Source: Hofstenia miamia
Taxonomy: Eukaryota > Xenacoelomorpha > Acoela
Assembly: GCA_004352715.1 (NCBI GenBank)
Contig: SCFE01000108.1
Coordinates: 1,509,756 to 1,531,984 of the forward strand
Length of the DNA stretch: 22,229 nucleotides
Direction of reading: 5' to 3'
Part shown: positions 1 through 9,569 of the stretch, piece by piece
Layout of the letters: each line of letters starts with the position of its first letter
Numbering within the stretch: position 1 is the stretch's first letter
Program-made: the position numbers and the translations under genes
Notes under the pieces: generated by a model
Told to the model about the DNA's origin: nothing
What the model saw: only the letters and a program-made list of their open reading frames with translations
Database searches by the model: none

Positions 1-1385
1 TAATAATAATAATCAGAGCAAATTTATTGCGCATTATATGTATACAAGATCTACAAACTAACACATGACAAAAGAAAATAAACATGAACAAATAACTACA
101 AATTAATATGTACAATATATAATAATATAATCAATGTTTGAGTGGATGTTTGTGTAGGTGCTCAATGTTGGATGTATGTTTCAAATGCATGAAGTGTATT
201 ACCGTCCCCTAATGTGTACTGTTTTATTAGAAGAAATTGTTTCAATTTTTTTCTAACTTTTTATAGTTTTTTTCTATTCGCGTTTCATAATCTAAATTAT
301 TCCACAATTTAAGTGATATGTGATGAAACCCATTATAATTTTTATCTAAACTCATAAATTTTTGCGATCGCTCATTTAATTTAATATAGTCATTAAGGAA
401 AAGGAGAGATGTTTGTAGAGATTTGAATTTAAATAAAATAGATAGCATATGCATATGAATTTGATAGAACGGAGATAATATTTCATATTTACTACGATAT
501 ACTGATGCTTCGTCATGTTTTTGTGCAAAGTTTACAGTTTTTATACACCAATTAAATGTCTTTGATAGAAGCATACGATGTTTCGAATTTAGGCTAGTTA
601 AAAGAAAGCATGTATCAGCTGTTTATGATAATTGCTTGATATTACTTTGCGTAAGTGATAGATATCTAATTCCTGCAGTCATTTTTTGAATCTTATTCAG
701 TAGAAATTTTTCAAATTTTGATTCATTATCTATCTCCACTCCTAAATAGCTGACTGATTCACTTTGCTTTATTGACTCATTATTTATCTTTAGTTCTATA
801 TCATTTATTAGATTTCTTTGTGCCTTCGGTGAAAAAATTATAAATTCTGTTTTTTCAACATTTAGTTTCAGTTGATTATTGGTAAAATAATTGTTTAATT
901 TTTCTATATCTGTTTGGAGGTTTTCTTGTAGCATCAAAAGCATTTTTTGCGGTACTTATTAGGCATGTGTCGTCGGCATATTGGTAGATGTCGCTGTGTT
1001 TAACATGTTTTATTATATCATTTACAAAAATTGCAAATAAAATAGGGCCAAGTACAGTACCTTGGGGCACCCCACGGTCAGTCGTAACATAACTTGATTT
1101 TTTACTGTTTAATATTACACGCTGCTGTCTATTTTTTAAGAAGTTCATGATTAAATTAATTGAGTTAACACCAAAATTATAATTTATAAGCTTGTCTTGC
1201 AAGATATCGAAATTCATTGAATTGAATGCCTTACTTAAATCTAGTAATGCTACACAACTGCAGTTATTATGAGATATATTAGACTTAATTTGTTGCGTGA
1301 TCGATAAAATTGCTTCCTGGGTGCTATGCCCAGCACGAAAACCAAATTACTTATTCGATAGGATGTTTTCAGATTTTAGGAATGC
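1..1385 (-). mobile_element. Non-LTR retrotransposon (LINE A), copy 1, 3' part
   Basis: Reading the minus strand, the segment runs from the reverse transcriptase palm into the C-terminal domain, a short 3' UTR and a terminal (ATT)n tail, which appears as TAA repeats at 1-13. A microsatellite tail and this domain order are typical of Jockey/CR1-group LINEs. The 5' part runs into the 1 kb gap; sequence right of the gap is not recognisable as this element, so its 5' end lies in the gap. A second copy lies near 15.5-17.0 kb. The left end of the window coincides with the tail, so the tail length and any target-site duplication are not visible. Confidence 0.9.
162..1385 (-). pseudogene. Reverse transcriptase and C-terminal domain of LINE A, broken
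   Basis: The minus-strand reading gives the palm segment ALLDLSKAFNS, then GVPQGTVLGPILFAIF and the catalytic YADDT box, followed by the thumb-like segment VSYLGVEID and a C-terminal SLKLWNNLDYETR block common in these LINEs. Such a protein reverse-transcribes its own RNA at a nicked target site. Breaks seen: a stop at 1347-1349 where copy 2 has Gln; a one-base insertion near 927-933 just after the YADD region; a stop at 623-625 shared with copy 2; and one A missing from the A-run at 246-252. If that A is allowed for, the frame continues to a stop at 162-164. No endonuclease domain is visible. The element cannot be active as it stands. Confidence 0.88.
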
Positions 1386-2385
1386 NNNNNNNNNNNNNNN
1401 NNNNNNNNNNNNNNNNNNNNNNNNNNNNNNNNNNNNNNNNNNNNNNNNNNNNNNNNNNNNNNNNNNNNNNNNNNNNNNNNNNNNNNNNNNNNNNNNNNNN
1501 NNNNNNNNNNNNNNNNNNNNNNNNNNNNNNNNNNNNNNNNNNNNNNNNNNNNNNNNNNNNNNNNNNNNNNNNNNNNNNNNNNNNNNNNNNNNNNNNNNNN
1601 NNNNNNNNNNNNNNNNNNNNNNNNNNNNNNNNNNNNNNNNNNNNNNNNNNNNNNNNNNNNNNNNNNNNNNNNNNNNNNNNNNNNNNNNNNNNNNNNNNNN
1701 NNNNNNNNNNNNNNNNNNNNNNNNNNNNNNNNNNNNNNNNNNNNNNNNNNNNNNNNNNNNNNNNNNNNNNNNNNNNNNNNNNNNNNNNNNNNNNNNNNNN
1801 NNNNNNNNNNNNNNNNNNNNNNNNNNNNNNNNNNNNNNNNNNNNNNNNNNNNNNNNNNNNNNNNNNNNNNNNNNNNNNNNNNNNNNNNNNNNNNNNNNNN
1901 NNNNNNNNNNNNNNNNNNNNNNNNNNNNNNNNNNNNNNNNNNNNNNNNNNNNNNNNNNNNNNNNNNNNNNNNNNNNNNNNNNNNNNNNNNNNNNNNNNNN
2001 NNNNNNNNNNNNNNNNNNNNNNNNNNNNNNNNNNNNNNNNNNNNNNNNNNNNNNNNNNNNNNNNNNNNNNNNNNNNNNNNNNNNNNNNNNNNNNNNNNNN
2101 NNNNNNNNNNNNNNNNNNNNNNNNNNNNNNNNNNNNNNNNNNNNNNNNNNNNNNNNNNNNNNNNNNNNNNNNNNNNNNNNNNNNNNNNNNNNNNNNNNNN
2201 NNNNNNNNNNNNNNNNNNNNNNNNNNNNNNNNNNNNNNNNNNNNNNNNNNNNNNNNNNNNNNNNNNNNNNNNNNNNNNNNNNNNNNNNNNNNNNNNNNNN
2301 NNNNNNNNNNNNNNNNNNNNNNNNNNNNNNNNNNNNNNNNNNNNNNNNNNNNNNNNNNNNNNNNNNNNNNNNNNNNNNNNNNNNN
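1386..2385. other. Assembly gap of exactly 1000 N
   Basis: The run is a round 1000 N, which suggests a nominal or estimated gap size. It separates LINE A copy 1 from sequence with no resemblance to it. Apparent open frames across it are meaningless. Missing exons of the minus-strand phosphoesterase gene could lie here. Confidence 0.99.
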
Positions 2386-2467
2386 AATCTGACGTAGGTT
2401 CCATAACGAGATTTACAACTTCTTCTATACGATAGCCACGATATCGTTTCCTCCTCTCTGGATTCAT
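2386..2467 (-). other. Possible exon fragment abutting the gap
   Basis: On the minus strand a TTTCAG acceptor-like site (2468-2473) is followed by an open frame starting MNPERRKRYRGYR and ending in EPTSD at the gap edge. The basic, mixed composition looks more like coding sequence than the AT-rich surroundings. It starts with a single A, which would complete a codon left in phase 2, but the residues do not match the expected continuation of the phosphoesterase. It could equally be the N-terminus of a transposase or chance. Product not recognised. Confidence 0.22.
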
Positions 2468-2850
2468 TCTGAAATCAATATAAAATAGCGATTAGATTGA
2501 ACATTAGATCCAACCAACATTCAAAGCTTTTTTATACACTTCATCAACATTTTAAATCTATAATTAGGATTACTTTTGTGCTAGCTCATTTCTAGTTTTC
2601 TCTGACATTTTTTAATCTGTCTACAATTATGAATTCATGTAGCGTATCCATGGATTACTATGTACTAGGAAAGAGAGGAAAGAGAGAAATAAAACATGAC
2701 CTATGTCCTATTCCGTTACTTTTGGTGCAAATTTAATTTCAATTTCAAATCCAGACAAAATATTTATTTATTGAAAAGCATTGAAATATTTTAACACATT
2801 TGATTAGTTATCTGTAATGGATAAGGACATAACAGGGTTATGAAACCACC
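2468..2850. other. AT-rich sequence without recognisable feature
   Basis: No open frame of note, no inverted repeat and no recognisable element were seen on either strand in this stretch. Confidence 0.6.
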
Positions 2851-2857
2851 AGAATGC

Positions 2858-2921
2858 TTGTCATGAATGGTGAACATTTTCCACTATAATTGTCATGAAT
2901 GGTGAACATTTTCCACTATAA
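2858..2921. repeat. Tandem duplication, 2 x 32 bp
   Basis: Positions 2858-2889 and 2890-2921 are identical 32-base units beginning TTGTCATGAATGG. This is the first of three adjacent tandem duplications in 310 bp, each with a GAATG core. Confidence 0.97.
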
Positions 2922-2967
2922 ATCGCGTGGCTGCTAATATATTTCCTAGAATAACCTCACTTGAATG

Positions 2968-3029
2968 CTGAATGCTGATAAATTCAACTCACCTTAGTCT
3001 GAATGCTGATAAATTCAACTCACCTTAGT
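2968..3029. repeat. Tandem duplication, 2 x 31 bp
   Basis: Positions 2968-2998 and 2999-3029 are identical 31-base units beginning CTGAATGCTGATAAA. A shorter 7-base doubling (TGAATGC) precedes it at 2962-2975. On the minus strand each unit contains a donor-like AAG|GTGAGT, so a candidate splice donor is duplicated as well. Confidence 0.97.
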
Positions 3030-3130
3030 CTTCCGGCGCAACGAATAATATGAAGACTCGATTGAATGATATACCGGCAATGAGGCTGACGTAAGTACTA
3101 TAAATAGCAATCAATGATCCTCAAGTTAGC

Positions 3131-3166
3131 TTGAATGACGACTCAGCTTTGAATGACGACGCAGCT
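3131..3166. repeat. Tandem duplication, 2 x 18 bp
   Basis: Positions 3131-3148 and 3149-3166 are 18-base units beginning TTGAATGACGAC that differ at one base. Third member of the cluster. Confidence 0.93.
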
Positions 3167-3234
3167 TTGCATGGTGATTCGCAATTTTGATGCCGAATGT
3201 CGTGGGAATGTTCATGATATTGACATAAAAATCA

Positions 3235-3633
3235 CCCCTATTTGACAATGTCGCATATATGCAACAAATGAATATCTTCAACCGCAGAATGAGAAAATGA
3301 GATTCTGCAGCTTTTCATCGAATAGATTATATATAATAAGGTCTTTCTCAATATGTTTCATGAGCTAAATTGCTTTGTAAACCCGTCAGTAACATTGAAA
3401 AATATATAATGCACTACTAATAGAAGAAAAAAATATAGTGGTTATTTTTTTTGGAAACTGTGCGGTCGGAAACTATGCTTTAAGTCAATTGTTCAGATTT
3501 TTGCTGCAAAATTACTGTAAATCAAGGTAAGAATTATATTTAAGAGCGGTATTGACACTGAACTATCAATATTATTTTGTTATCCATAGTAAGTTTGATT
3601 TGTTGCATATATGCAACAGTGCCAAATAAAGGG
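3235..3633. mobile_element. Short inverted-repeat element (MITE-like), 399 bp
   Basis: The ends 3235-3269 and 3598-3633 are inverted copies of about 35 bases with only a few differences, starting CCCnTATTTG on the left and CCCTTTATTTG on the reverse of the right end. Inside each end sits a near-perfect or perfect 18-base palindrome, TGTTGCATATATGCAACA (3249-3266 with one mismatch; 3601-3618 perfect). There is no coding sequence. The CCC start and the GGGTTAT at the right border resemble piggyBac-type ends inserted at TTAA, but the left flank (ATCA) does not preserve that target. I therefore call it a MITE-like element of uncertain superfamily. Confidence 0.68.
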
Positions 3634-3852
3634 TTATGCAGGAAAATTTTCATTCACAGATTATCCAAAATGTTGCAAATACAAAACAATGGAATAACGT
3701 AAATACTATTCAGAAAATTATTGTATAATAACAAGACAGGTAATGGTTTCACATAGAACATGCTTATATTGTAGACGTGACATACAAGAAATCTGCTATC
3801 TAGACTCAAAGTACTTTAGTCGAGACAAGAAATATTTCTAAAAAGCACATAC
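3634..3852. other. Sequence upstream of the plus-strand gene, nothing identified
   Basis: No exon or repeat was recognised. It is the likely 5' leader or promoter region of the plus-strand gene, but no convincing core promoter motif could be assigned. Confidence 0.4.
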
Positions 3853-3901
3853 ATGGCTTTTTTGGAAAACATTGAAAAATGGTTTGCAAAAATTGAATCA
3901 G
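3853..3901 (+). CDS. Unrecognised plus-strand gene, exon 1
   Basis: ATG at 3853 in a reasonable context (ACATACATGG) opens a 49-base exon reading MAFLENIEKWFAKIES plus the first base of a Gly codon. It ends at the donor G|GTATCT (3902). The phase-1 end is completed exactly by the two bases opening the next exon. The protein is unknown to me. The segment is amphipathic, with aromatic and charged residues. No signal peptide or membrane segment is seen. An upstream exon cannot be excluded, although the ATG fits a true start. Confidence 0.55.
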
Positions 3902-4264
3902 GTATCTTATTGCCTCACTAAGAATTTGTAGCAATTCTGAAAATCATTACCGTAATTTACGATTTTATGAACATTCAAATCATTCAAACTATTATCACAA
4001 ATCAATTGCACAAGTTTCCTCTTCAGTATATACTATGTGTTGATATACATAGATAATATAATTCAGGTTTTTTTAAAAAATACATAGTGCCTAAAGTCAC
4101 GCTACTATGGACTGAGCTTGGCTATATGTTTGCTATATTTAGGGTTCATACTTGTATGAATGTCCTTTGTGGAATTAATCTTGTCTCTAAAATAATACAT
4201 AGACAAAAATTACCAATGGGTGGAGAGTCTGTATGAGTTAAGTTGTGCATTATTTTACATTTAG

Positions 4265-4337
4265 GCGCACTTCCTCAAGATATTGCCCTAGATTTTCTAA
4301 TGTCTTCTCTCACCGATAGCATAGTATCAGAATATAG
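4265..4337 (+). CDS. Unrecognised plus-strand gene, exon 2
   Basis: A TTTTACATTTAG acceptor precedes a 73-base exon, and TATAG|GTAATT gives the donor at 4338. The two opening bases complete Gly. The exon then reads ALPQDIALDFL followed by MSSLTDSIVSEY and ends with two bases of a codon. The 5' intron is 363 bp. Both borders match splice consensus and the frame is open throughout. The residues suggest a compact helical protein. Function not recognised. Confidence 0.58.
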
Positions 4338-4788
4338 GTAATTGCATTTCAAAACATACACTAAAAATGAAAATTTCAAAATACAATTTATCAGAAGCTT
4401 CATAGTCAACTAAGGTACAAATTATCTCTACATTTGTATTCTACGCGAAGAATGTTTTTTTAGTTAAAAAAAATGTTTCTATAATTTTCCCAAAACATTC
4501 AAAATCACCCCATCTTATGGTACACTATATTGAGAGGTCCACCACACAACATCGATTCTTACTAAATGCTCATTTCAAATGTATAATTGGCTGAGCATTA
4601 ACTACAATTAATTAATTTCTCTGCAAAAGTATGCAATACGATTTCTAGTATACAAATTTGAAACACAATTTTAACTGAATTTATTCATTTTGATGAAAAC
4701 ACATGACGCGAATTTTTGTTCAATGAAATTCTTTGATTATACCGTTATTTGAAATTCAGTGGAAAGTGAAAAAAAACTTAAAACTTAC

Positions 4789-4869
4789 AGCGTGGAATTG
4801 ATGTTGAGAATTTGAACAAATTTTGAGCGAAATGCAATGTTAAACCGAGCATATCGAGCATCAAACGTT
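4789..4869 (-). CDS. MPPE1/PGAP5-like metallophosphoesterase, fourth visible exon
   Basis: Minus-strand exon bounded by the acceptor TTATTTTTTAG and a consensus donor GTAAGT (rc of 4783-4788). It is 81 bases: one base completes the Glu left in phase 2 by the previous exon, then 26 codons, then two bases. The reading begins ETFDARYARF and continues NIAFRSK with a hydrophobic beta-strand-like end. In this family the GNHD block is followed by a segment with the same Glu, Tyr and Arg-Phe spacing and then a strand leading to a conserved Asn-Ser. The match is weaker than for the other exons but the phase fits exactly. The exon sits in an intron of the plus-strand gene. The following exon was not found. 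Confidence 0.65.
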
Positions 4870-5272
4870 CTAAAAAATAATTGAGATCAAAACAACAGTT
4901 AATAAATCGCAGGTATGTGGCTAAATTATTTTACTAAAGACGAATGCATTTTTATAGAGTAATGGGCCAATGATGCCATCTTTGAAGTAACATTATAATT
5001 TAATTTGTAAATATATTTCATTTTTTTACATTTGTCTATTTTGTCTAACTAGCTTAGTGTGTAGTGGCTACTTTGTCTATTTGTAACTAAGTACATACTA
5101 TAATGTAAATTGTAAAAAGTTAAATCTATAGATGTAATTTGTACTATAAATAAGGAAACTTTGTAGCAAAGTAAAAACTTTAAAATTATTTTCTTGTATT
5201 TTAATAAATTCACAATTTGAATTCATAACAACATTAATCAAAAATTAATTTAGTAAGTTTCATTAATTGCAG

Positions 5273-5414
5273 TGTCTCCAAAATCGTAAAATCAAAAATT
5301 GATGCGATTAGAAGCAGAGTTGCAACCGAGTCAGGGATTTGCTTACAAGGCGATCGGGTAAATTTTTCTCAAATCATTCGGGTCTGCTCGTCACCGGATC
5401 ACATTAATTATTAA
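5273..5414 (+). CDS. Unrecognised plus-strand gene, exon 3 (probable last)
   Basis: The acceptor TTTCATTAATTGCAG ends at 5272. One base completes Ser (AG|T), then 46 codons follow, starting VSKIVKSKIDAIRSRVA, to a TAA at 5412-5414. The three exons together give 87 residues with consistent phases (1/2, 2/1) and no stop. A donor-like G|GTAAAT at 5360 inside the exon allows an alternative in which splicing continues further. Basic and heptad-like spacing (K-I-K-K-I-I-R-V) hints at a helix or coiled coil. Family unknown. Intron 2 (4338-5272) contains an exon of the opposite-strand phosphoesterase gene. Confidence 0.55.
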
Positions 5415-5682
5415 ACAAGTAAAGGAAATCAATGTTCATTAGGGTGTTCCAAATAGTAAAATGTTTTCAAATTCAGTTGTAACGTTGTGAAATTATTACT
5501 TTTAGATAAAAAATGACACTGACAAAGTAAGAGTGAAGTTTTAAAATAGTAATAATTGATGCATGACATACATTCCATACTTCATTATCTAACTGATTCA
5601 TATAGTTAATTGAACAACTAGCAATATCTCATTTTCTCAATGCTTGCTGAAAAATGACACACTACAATTATCATTCACTATA

Positions 5683-6263
5683 CAGGGTGGGGAAGCAAAA
5701 TTTACAATATTTTACGACAAGACTTTAACAACAACGTATGACTTATTACGTTATAGGAAGTTATGACAAATCATTTGCCACGTAAATGCATACGTAAAAA
5801 TGTTTTTATGCTATGTGACCGCCTTCTTTCACAATAACTGCCTTCAAACGTCTCCTGAAACTTTCACATGTCTTCTTCAAATACTCAGGAGACAACCTCT
5901 CCCATTCTTGTGTAATAGTTTCTTTGAGAAAGTCGACATTGCTGTGTGATGTTCTATTGGTAGCATTTTGTAAAAGGCTCCAAAAAGAATAATCCAAATG
6001 GTTTAGGTCTGGGCTACAAGGTGGCCATAAACACGACTTCCAAAAATTACAGAAATTTGATTTGCAAAATTCTTGTATTTTTCTAGCTGTATGAGCCGGG
6101 GCACCATCCTGTGTCCATACATAATTTCCATTTTGTATATATAGGGCCTTAGTGTGCTAGAATAGTTATGACATCAACATGAGTAATATTTTAAAACAAA
6201 AGACTCAATTTTACTGAGTAAAAACAACTTAAAGCTCACTGTAAATTTCGCTTCCCCACCCTG
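5683..6263 (-). mobile_element. Tc1/mariner deletion derivative, 581 bp, TA target duplication
   Basis: The terminal inverted repeats CAGGGTGGGGAAGC (left, from 5683) and the reverse complement ending at 6263 continue in similarity for about 25 bases. TA dinucleotides flank both ends (5681-5682 and 6264-6265), as expected for Tc1/mariner insertion. Only the last third of a transposase frame lies inside, on the minus strand, so the copy is non-autonomous, apparently from an internal deletion. It lies in the long intron between phosphoesterase exons 10960-11063 and 4789-4869. Confidence 0.93.
5806..6173 (-). pseudogene. C-terminal third of a DD37D-type mariner transposase
   Basis: The minus-strand frame is open from 6173 to a TAA at 5806-5808. 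It contains TQDGAPAHTARK, with the second catalytic Asp, and WPPCSPDLNHLDYSFW, with the third. By my count 37 residues lie between these two Asp, the spacing of DD37D mariner relatives. The C-terminus EGGHIA matches the usual GGHI ending of such transposases. The N-terminal DNA-binding domain and the first catalytic Asp are absent, so it cannot work. The protein would have cut and pasted the element at TA sites. Confidence 0.88.
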
Positions 6264-7310
6264 TAAAATACAGCTTTTATATTGTAATTACAACAAAAGA
6301 AAGTATTGTAGTCAGTAAATATGTTTAATTAGTCTAACCATCCAACCCGTAATACCTGGCTTCCATTTTACGTGTTGAATGTCGAATGATTTTAAACGCC
6401 CTCTGTTTATCATTGAAAAATCTATTTCATGGGCAATTACGTCTAGTGAATGATCATAACTACTATAAAATTGTTATAATGGATTGATTTTCATTAGTAG
6501 TCTTTTACCACTGAGACAAGATTAAGATTACTTTGTTTTTAGTTTTAACATAAAAAGTCAGATTTGCACGATATTCCCTTCTTTAAGTTACTAACAAAAG
6601 CATTGATAGGTTATAATGTTGTCTATATTCTTCAATTAATAATTTTTTAGCTAAACGTATATACCTGTTAGTTTATTGTTGCGAGAAAACTGTTGATAAT
6701 TTAATAGTATTTTATAGACCATTGTTCTTAGGCAAGAAACAAGATTTGAAATCTGACATGACTCACTCTATTCTGAATCAAAGGGCCGAAAATTACCTAC
6801 AGAAAGATCTATGAATCCGAGCCAATTATCTCTAGTCTAGAACAATGCTAAAATTGATGCAAACAAGCATATTCTTGCAATGTTTTATTTTAAAACATGT
6901 TTTTATTTACACCCTAGGAATAATTGAATTTTTTAAAGGACTTAAATGAGTTAAATATTCTTGTATCTAAAGATCATTTCCACTTTCTCTGCCTTACTCA
7001 TATTTTAAGCTCTCTTTTATGGTATTTATCAGAAAGAAATGCAATGTTTTCTTTTTAAATTGCAAAAAAAGTAAATGTAGATATATGCGTCAAAAAGGTA
7101 AGACTAACACAGTTACTGTGAGTAAATGACCAGTATTTGATTGGACCAGCTTTATGGACATTTCTAGTTATAGTCACTACGTAAGCGATTTATACAAATC
7201 CAACTCAATGACAGTTACAAATCAGTTGAATATATAAAATGTATACACTATTTTCAAAATATGCTTGCATTAATGATGTAGCAAAGTTATTAACAAGTTG
7301 TATTGTTAGA
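6264..7310. other. Intronic AT-rich sequence, nothing recognised
   Basis: Lies within the long intron of the minus-strand phosphoesterase. No repeat boundary, exon-like block or known element was identified on either strand. Confidence 0.55.
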
Positions 7311-9274
7311 CACTTTTGCAGATTTTTGCGATTTGTCATTGAAACTGACGGTTCCTTTTTCGTTTTATCTTTACGATTGATGCTGGGCGGCCTTCACGAC
7401 AAGTTCGCTAACCAATTAAATTTTGGGATCAACTTGACCCACTGATGTACAACTCCAGTGACGACTCGTTCGTTGAACCTTCAGTAGATGATTCCGTTGG
7501 AGACCCACATTTCGTGGATTTCGGATCATCTTCAAACAATAAGGATAATGGAACTTCTTGCGATTCTCATACCGGAACTGATGAAAATGGGGCTAGCGAT
7601 CGCGATGATTTACCATTTGATCCAAGCGGTTGGAATAATTTTAGGATTAATCCGCGTTCATGATACCACTCAGTTGCTAGTTAAAATCCAAGCACCAGTT
7701 GATCCGGAACATTGCTATTTTCTATTCATGGACAATCCATTACTTGATATATTGGCTGAGGAAACTAATCGATATATTGATCAGTATATTGCATCACATC
7801 TTAATTTGCCACAACATTTTCCTATGCAACGCTGGGTACCAACTGATATTGAAATGAAACGTTTTTTGGTATCCTCCTCGTTACTGGTTTGGTAAAGATC
7901 GCATTGATTTGAAAATTATTGGAGTACCTCTAGTTTATTCAGTGCAGATGCTATCAAACAGTCTATGTCGCATACTAGGTTTCAAATGATTTTCAGTAGT
8001 TTCCATTTTCCCGACAACTTGACATTGACAATCGACTGAATAAAATTCAGCTTTTATTAGATAATTTGCTGTCAAAGTTTTCTTCGTTCATTGTTCCTGA
8101 TCAGGATCTAGTAATCAATGAGAGCATGGTGCCTTGGTGAGTTAGGTTTCTCTTTCGACAGTATATTCCTGGAAAGACCCATAAATATGGCGGGAAGGTG
8201 TACATGCTAACTACAGTCGATTCAAACACGATAAATTTGATGTATTATACAGGTAATCCAGTTGAACAGGATGATGCATGTAGTCATTCAGGTGCTGTTG
8301 TTGTTCATTTAGTTGATATTCTTCTACAGAAAAATCGAAAATTGTACGTTGATCATTTCAATTAAAGTTTGCCGTTAGCATTGAATCTCAATAATGGCTT
8401 GTATCGATGTGGAACATTGCGAGCCATCTGCTATTCGCGACACGAATCAGAAAGAAGGCGAGACTGTTGAGGTCGAGCAAAAACACGTAAAGCTCATGAA
8501 ATGAAAGGACAAGCGCGATATGATTATGCTGTCAACTCGGCCTGACCACGTAGGTGGCACAGTTACCACTGGCCACCATAATCGTCAAGGCAATGAAATA
8601 ATGAAGCCACAAGCTGTCCTCGATTATAATAATTCCAAGAAGAGAATTGATGAAGAAGATCAGTTGCTACAGATGGTAAAAAAGTTGGATTGGATTTGTT
8701 GCTCTCTATGTGCGTCACCAATTTGATATTAATCTTCAATAAATATTTCACAGCCAATAAAATTTCGGTCTTTGAAATCACCCAGAGAGGTGAAGCAAGC
8801 CTGCTGAATGTATTGCCGGAACCAAAGAAAAAGAAGCACCGCTCAACTCAGCTTAAGGGAAAGAAACATTCACTCAGTCGATATCCTGGATCTGTTAGGG
8901 AAAAACGAAAAAGGTTTGTTTACTGCTAGGACGAATTATTGAGAACTCGGAGCATTAAATACGCAAGAAGTCACGCAAAAAAGGATCGCCTTCTCATTGT
9001 TTGGAATCTTTTAATGCTACCCACTGTAGATACATAATACTTTAATCATTTTGATAACTGTTTTTATTTGTAGATATTTTTTGAAAAAAATATTTCAACA
9101 TTTGTATGGTAATTAGCAGGTCGCCAACAAATGTCTTGTGTGTATGATACTGCTAACTTAGGCCTATAAACAACGCATCTATTTGACATAATTTGATAAA
9201 AACCATACATAATTGAATAGCTACATATTGGCATTCATATCGTGCCCACAGGTGGGTCACTGGTAGCAAAAGTG
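7311..9274 (+). mobile_element. Decayed piggyBac-like transposon, about 1.96 kb
   Basis: The right end is well preserved: the reverse strand reads TTAA then CACTTTTGCTACCAGTGAC, with TTAA at 9275-9278. The left end shows CACTTTTGC at 7311 preceded by TTAGA, which looks like a mutated TTAA target. A TGACCCAC motif next to the right end recurs near 7434 at the left side. The length and the transposase relic inside fit a small autonomous piggyBac element that has decayed. It is inserted in the phosphoesterase intron. Confidence 0.85.
7445..9033 (+). pseudogene. piggyBac transposase, multiply broken
   Basis: From ATG 7445 an acidic, Ser/Asp-rich N-terminus is followed, across a frame change, by the core typical of the DDE_Tnp_1_7 family: LLDILAEETNRYIDQ, RWVPTDIEMKRF, NYWSTSSLFS, RQYIPGKTHKYGGKVYML and KPQAVLDYNNSKKRIDEEDQ. 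A basic and Cys/His-containing C-terminus resembles the family's zinc-binding tail. The first catalytic position reads INES (codon AAT at 8117-8119) where the family has Asp; the second (YVDHF, 8351-8353) and third (RIDEEDQ) keep Asp. Stops occur at 8138-8140 and 8363-8365, and frame changes occur at several points. The product would excise and insert at TTAA. This copy is dead. Confidence 0.9.
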
Positions 9275-9278
9275 TTAA

Positions 9279-9567
9279 TCAATTTCGTAAAAAAAATTGT
9301 CAATGTAAATTTTTATCTAAAAGTAAAAACTTCACAAAATTACAGCTGAATTTGGAAACACTGGTTTTTTGAGACACCATAGTGCTCACCTCAATGAAAT
9401 CCTGAAGTAGTCTTAATGGTTTGAGAAACTTTTATATTGAATCCCATTTGTTTCTGCATCTTTAACATTAAGTCTATATTCGGTTTTAGCTCATTTCACT
9501 GACTGGTATTATAAATCATTAGAGATCTAGCTGAGAAATGGACATGATCCAAAAATTAAGGCTTATG
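9279..9567. other. Intronic spacer between two transposons
   Basis: No element or exon is recognisable between the piggyBac TTAA and the TA flanking the mariner copy. Confidence 0.5.
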
Positions 9568-9569
9568 TA

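Noticed and set aside
1297-2467. Open frames of about 360 codons across 1386-2385
   Set aside because: They consist almost entirely of N; only the few codons at each edge are real.
3027-4200. Candidates for the next phosphoesterase exon (about 3027-3099, near 4195 and near 4360 on the minus strand)
   Set aside because: Each has an acceptor and starts in the right phase, but none encodes the expected Asn-Ser and GDGC-type continuation, and most stop quickly.
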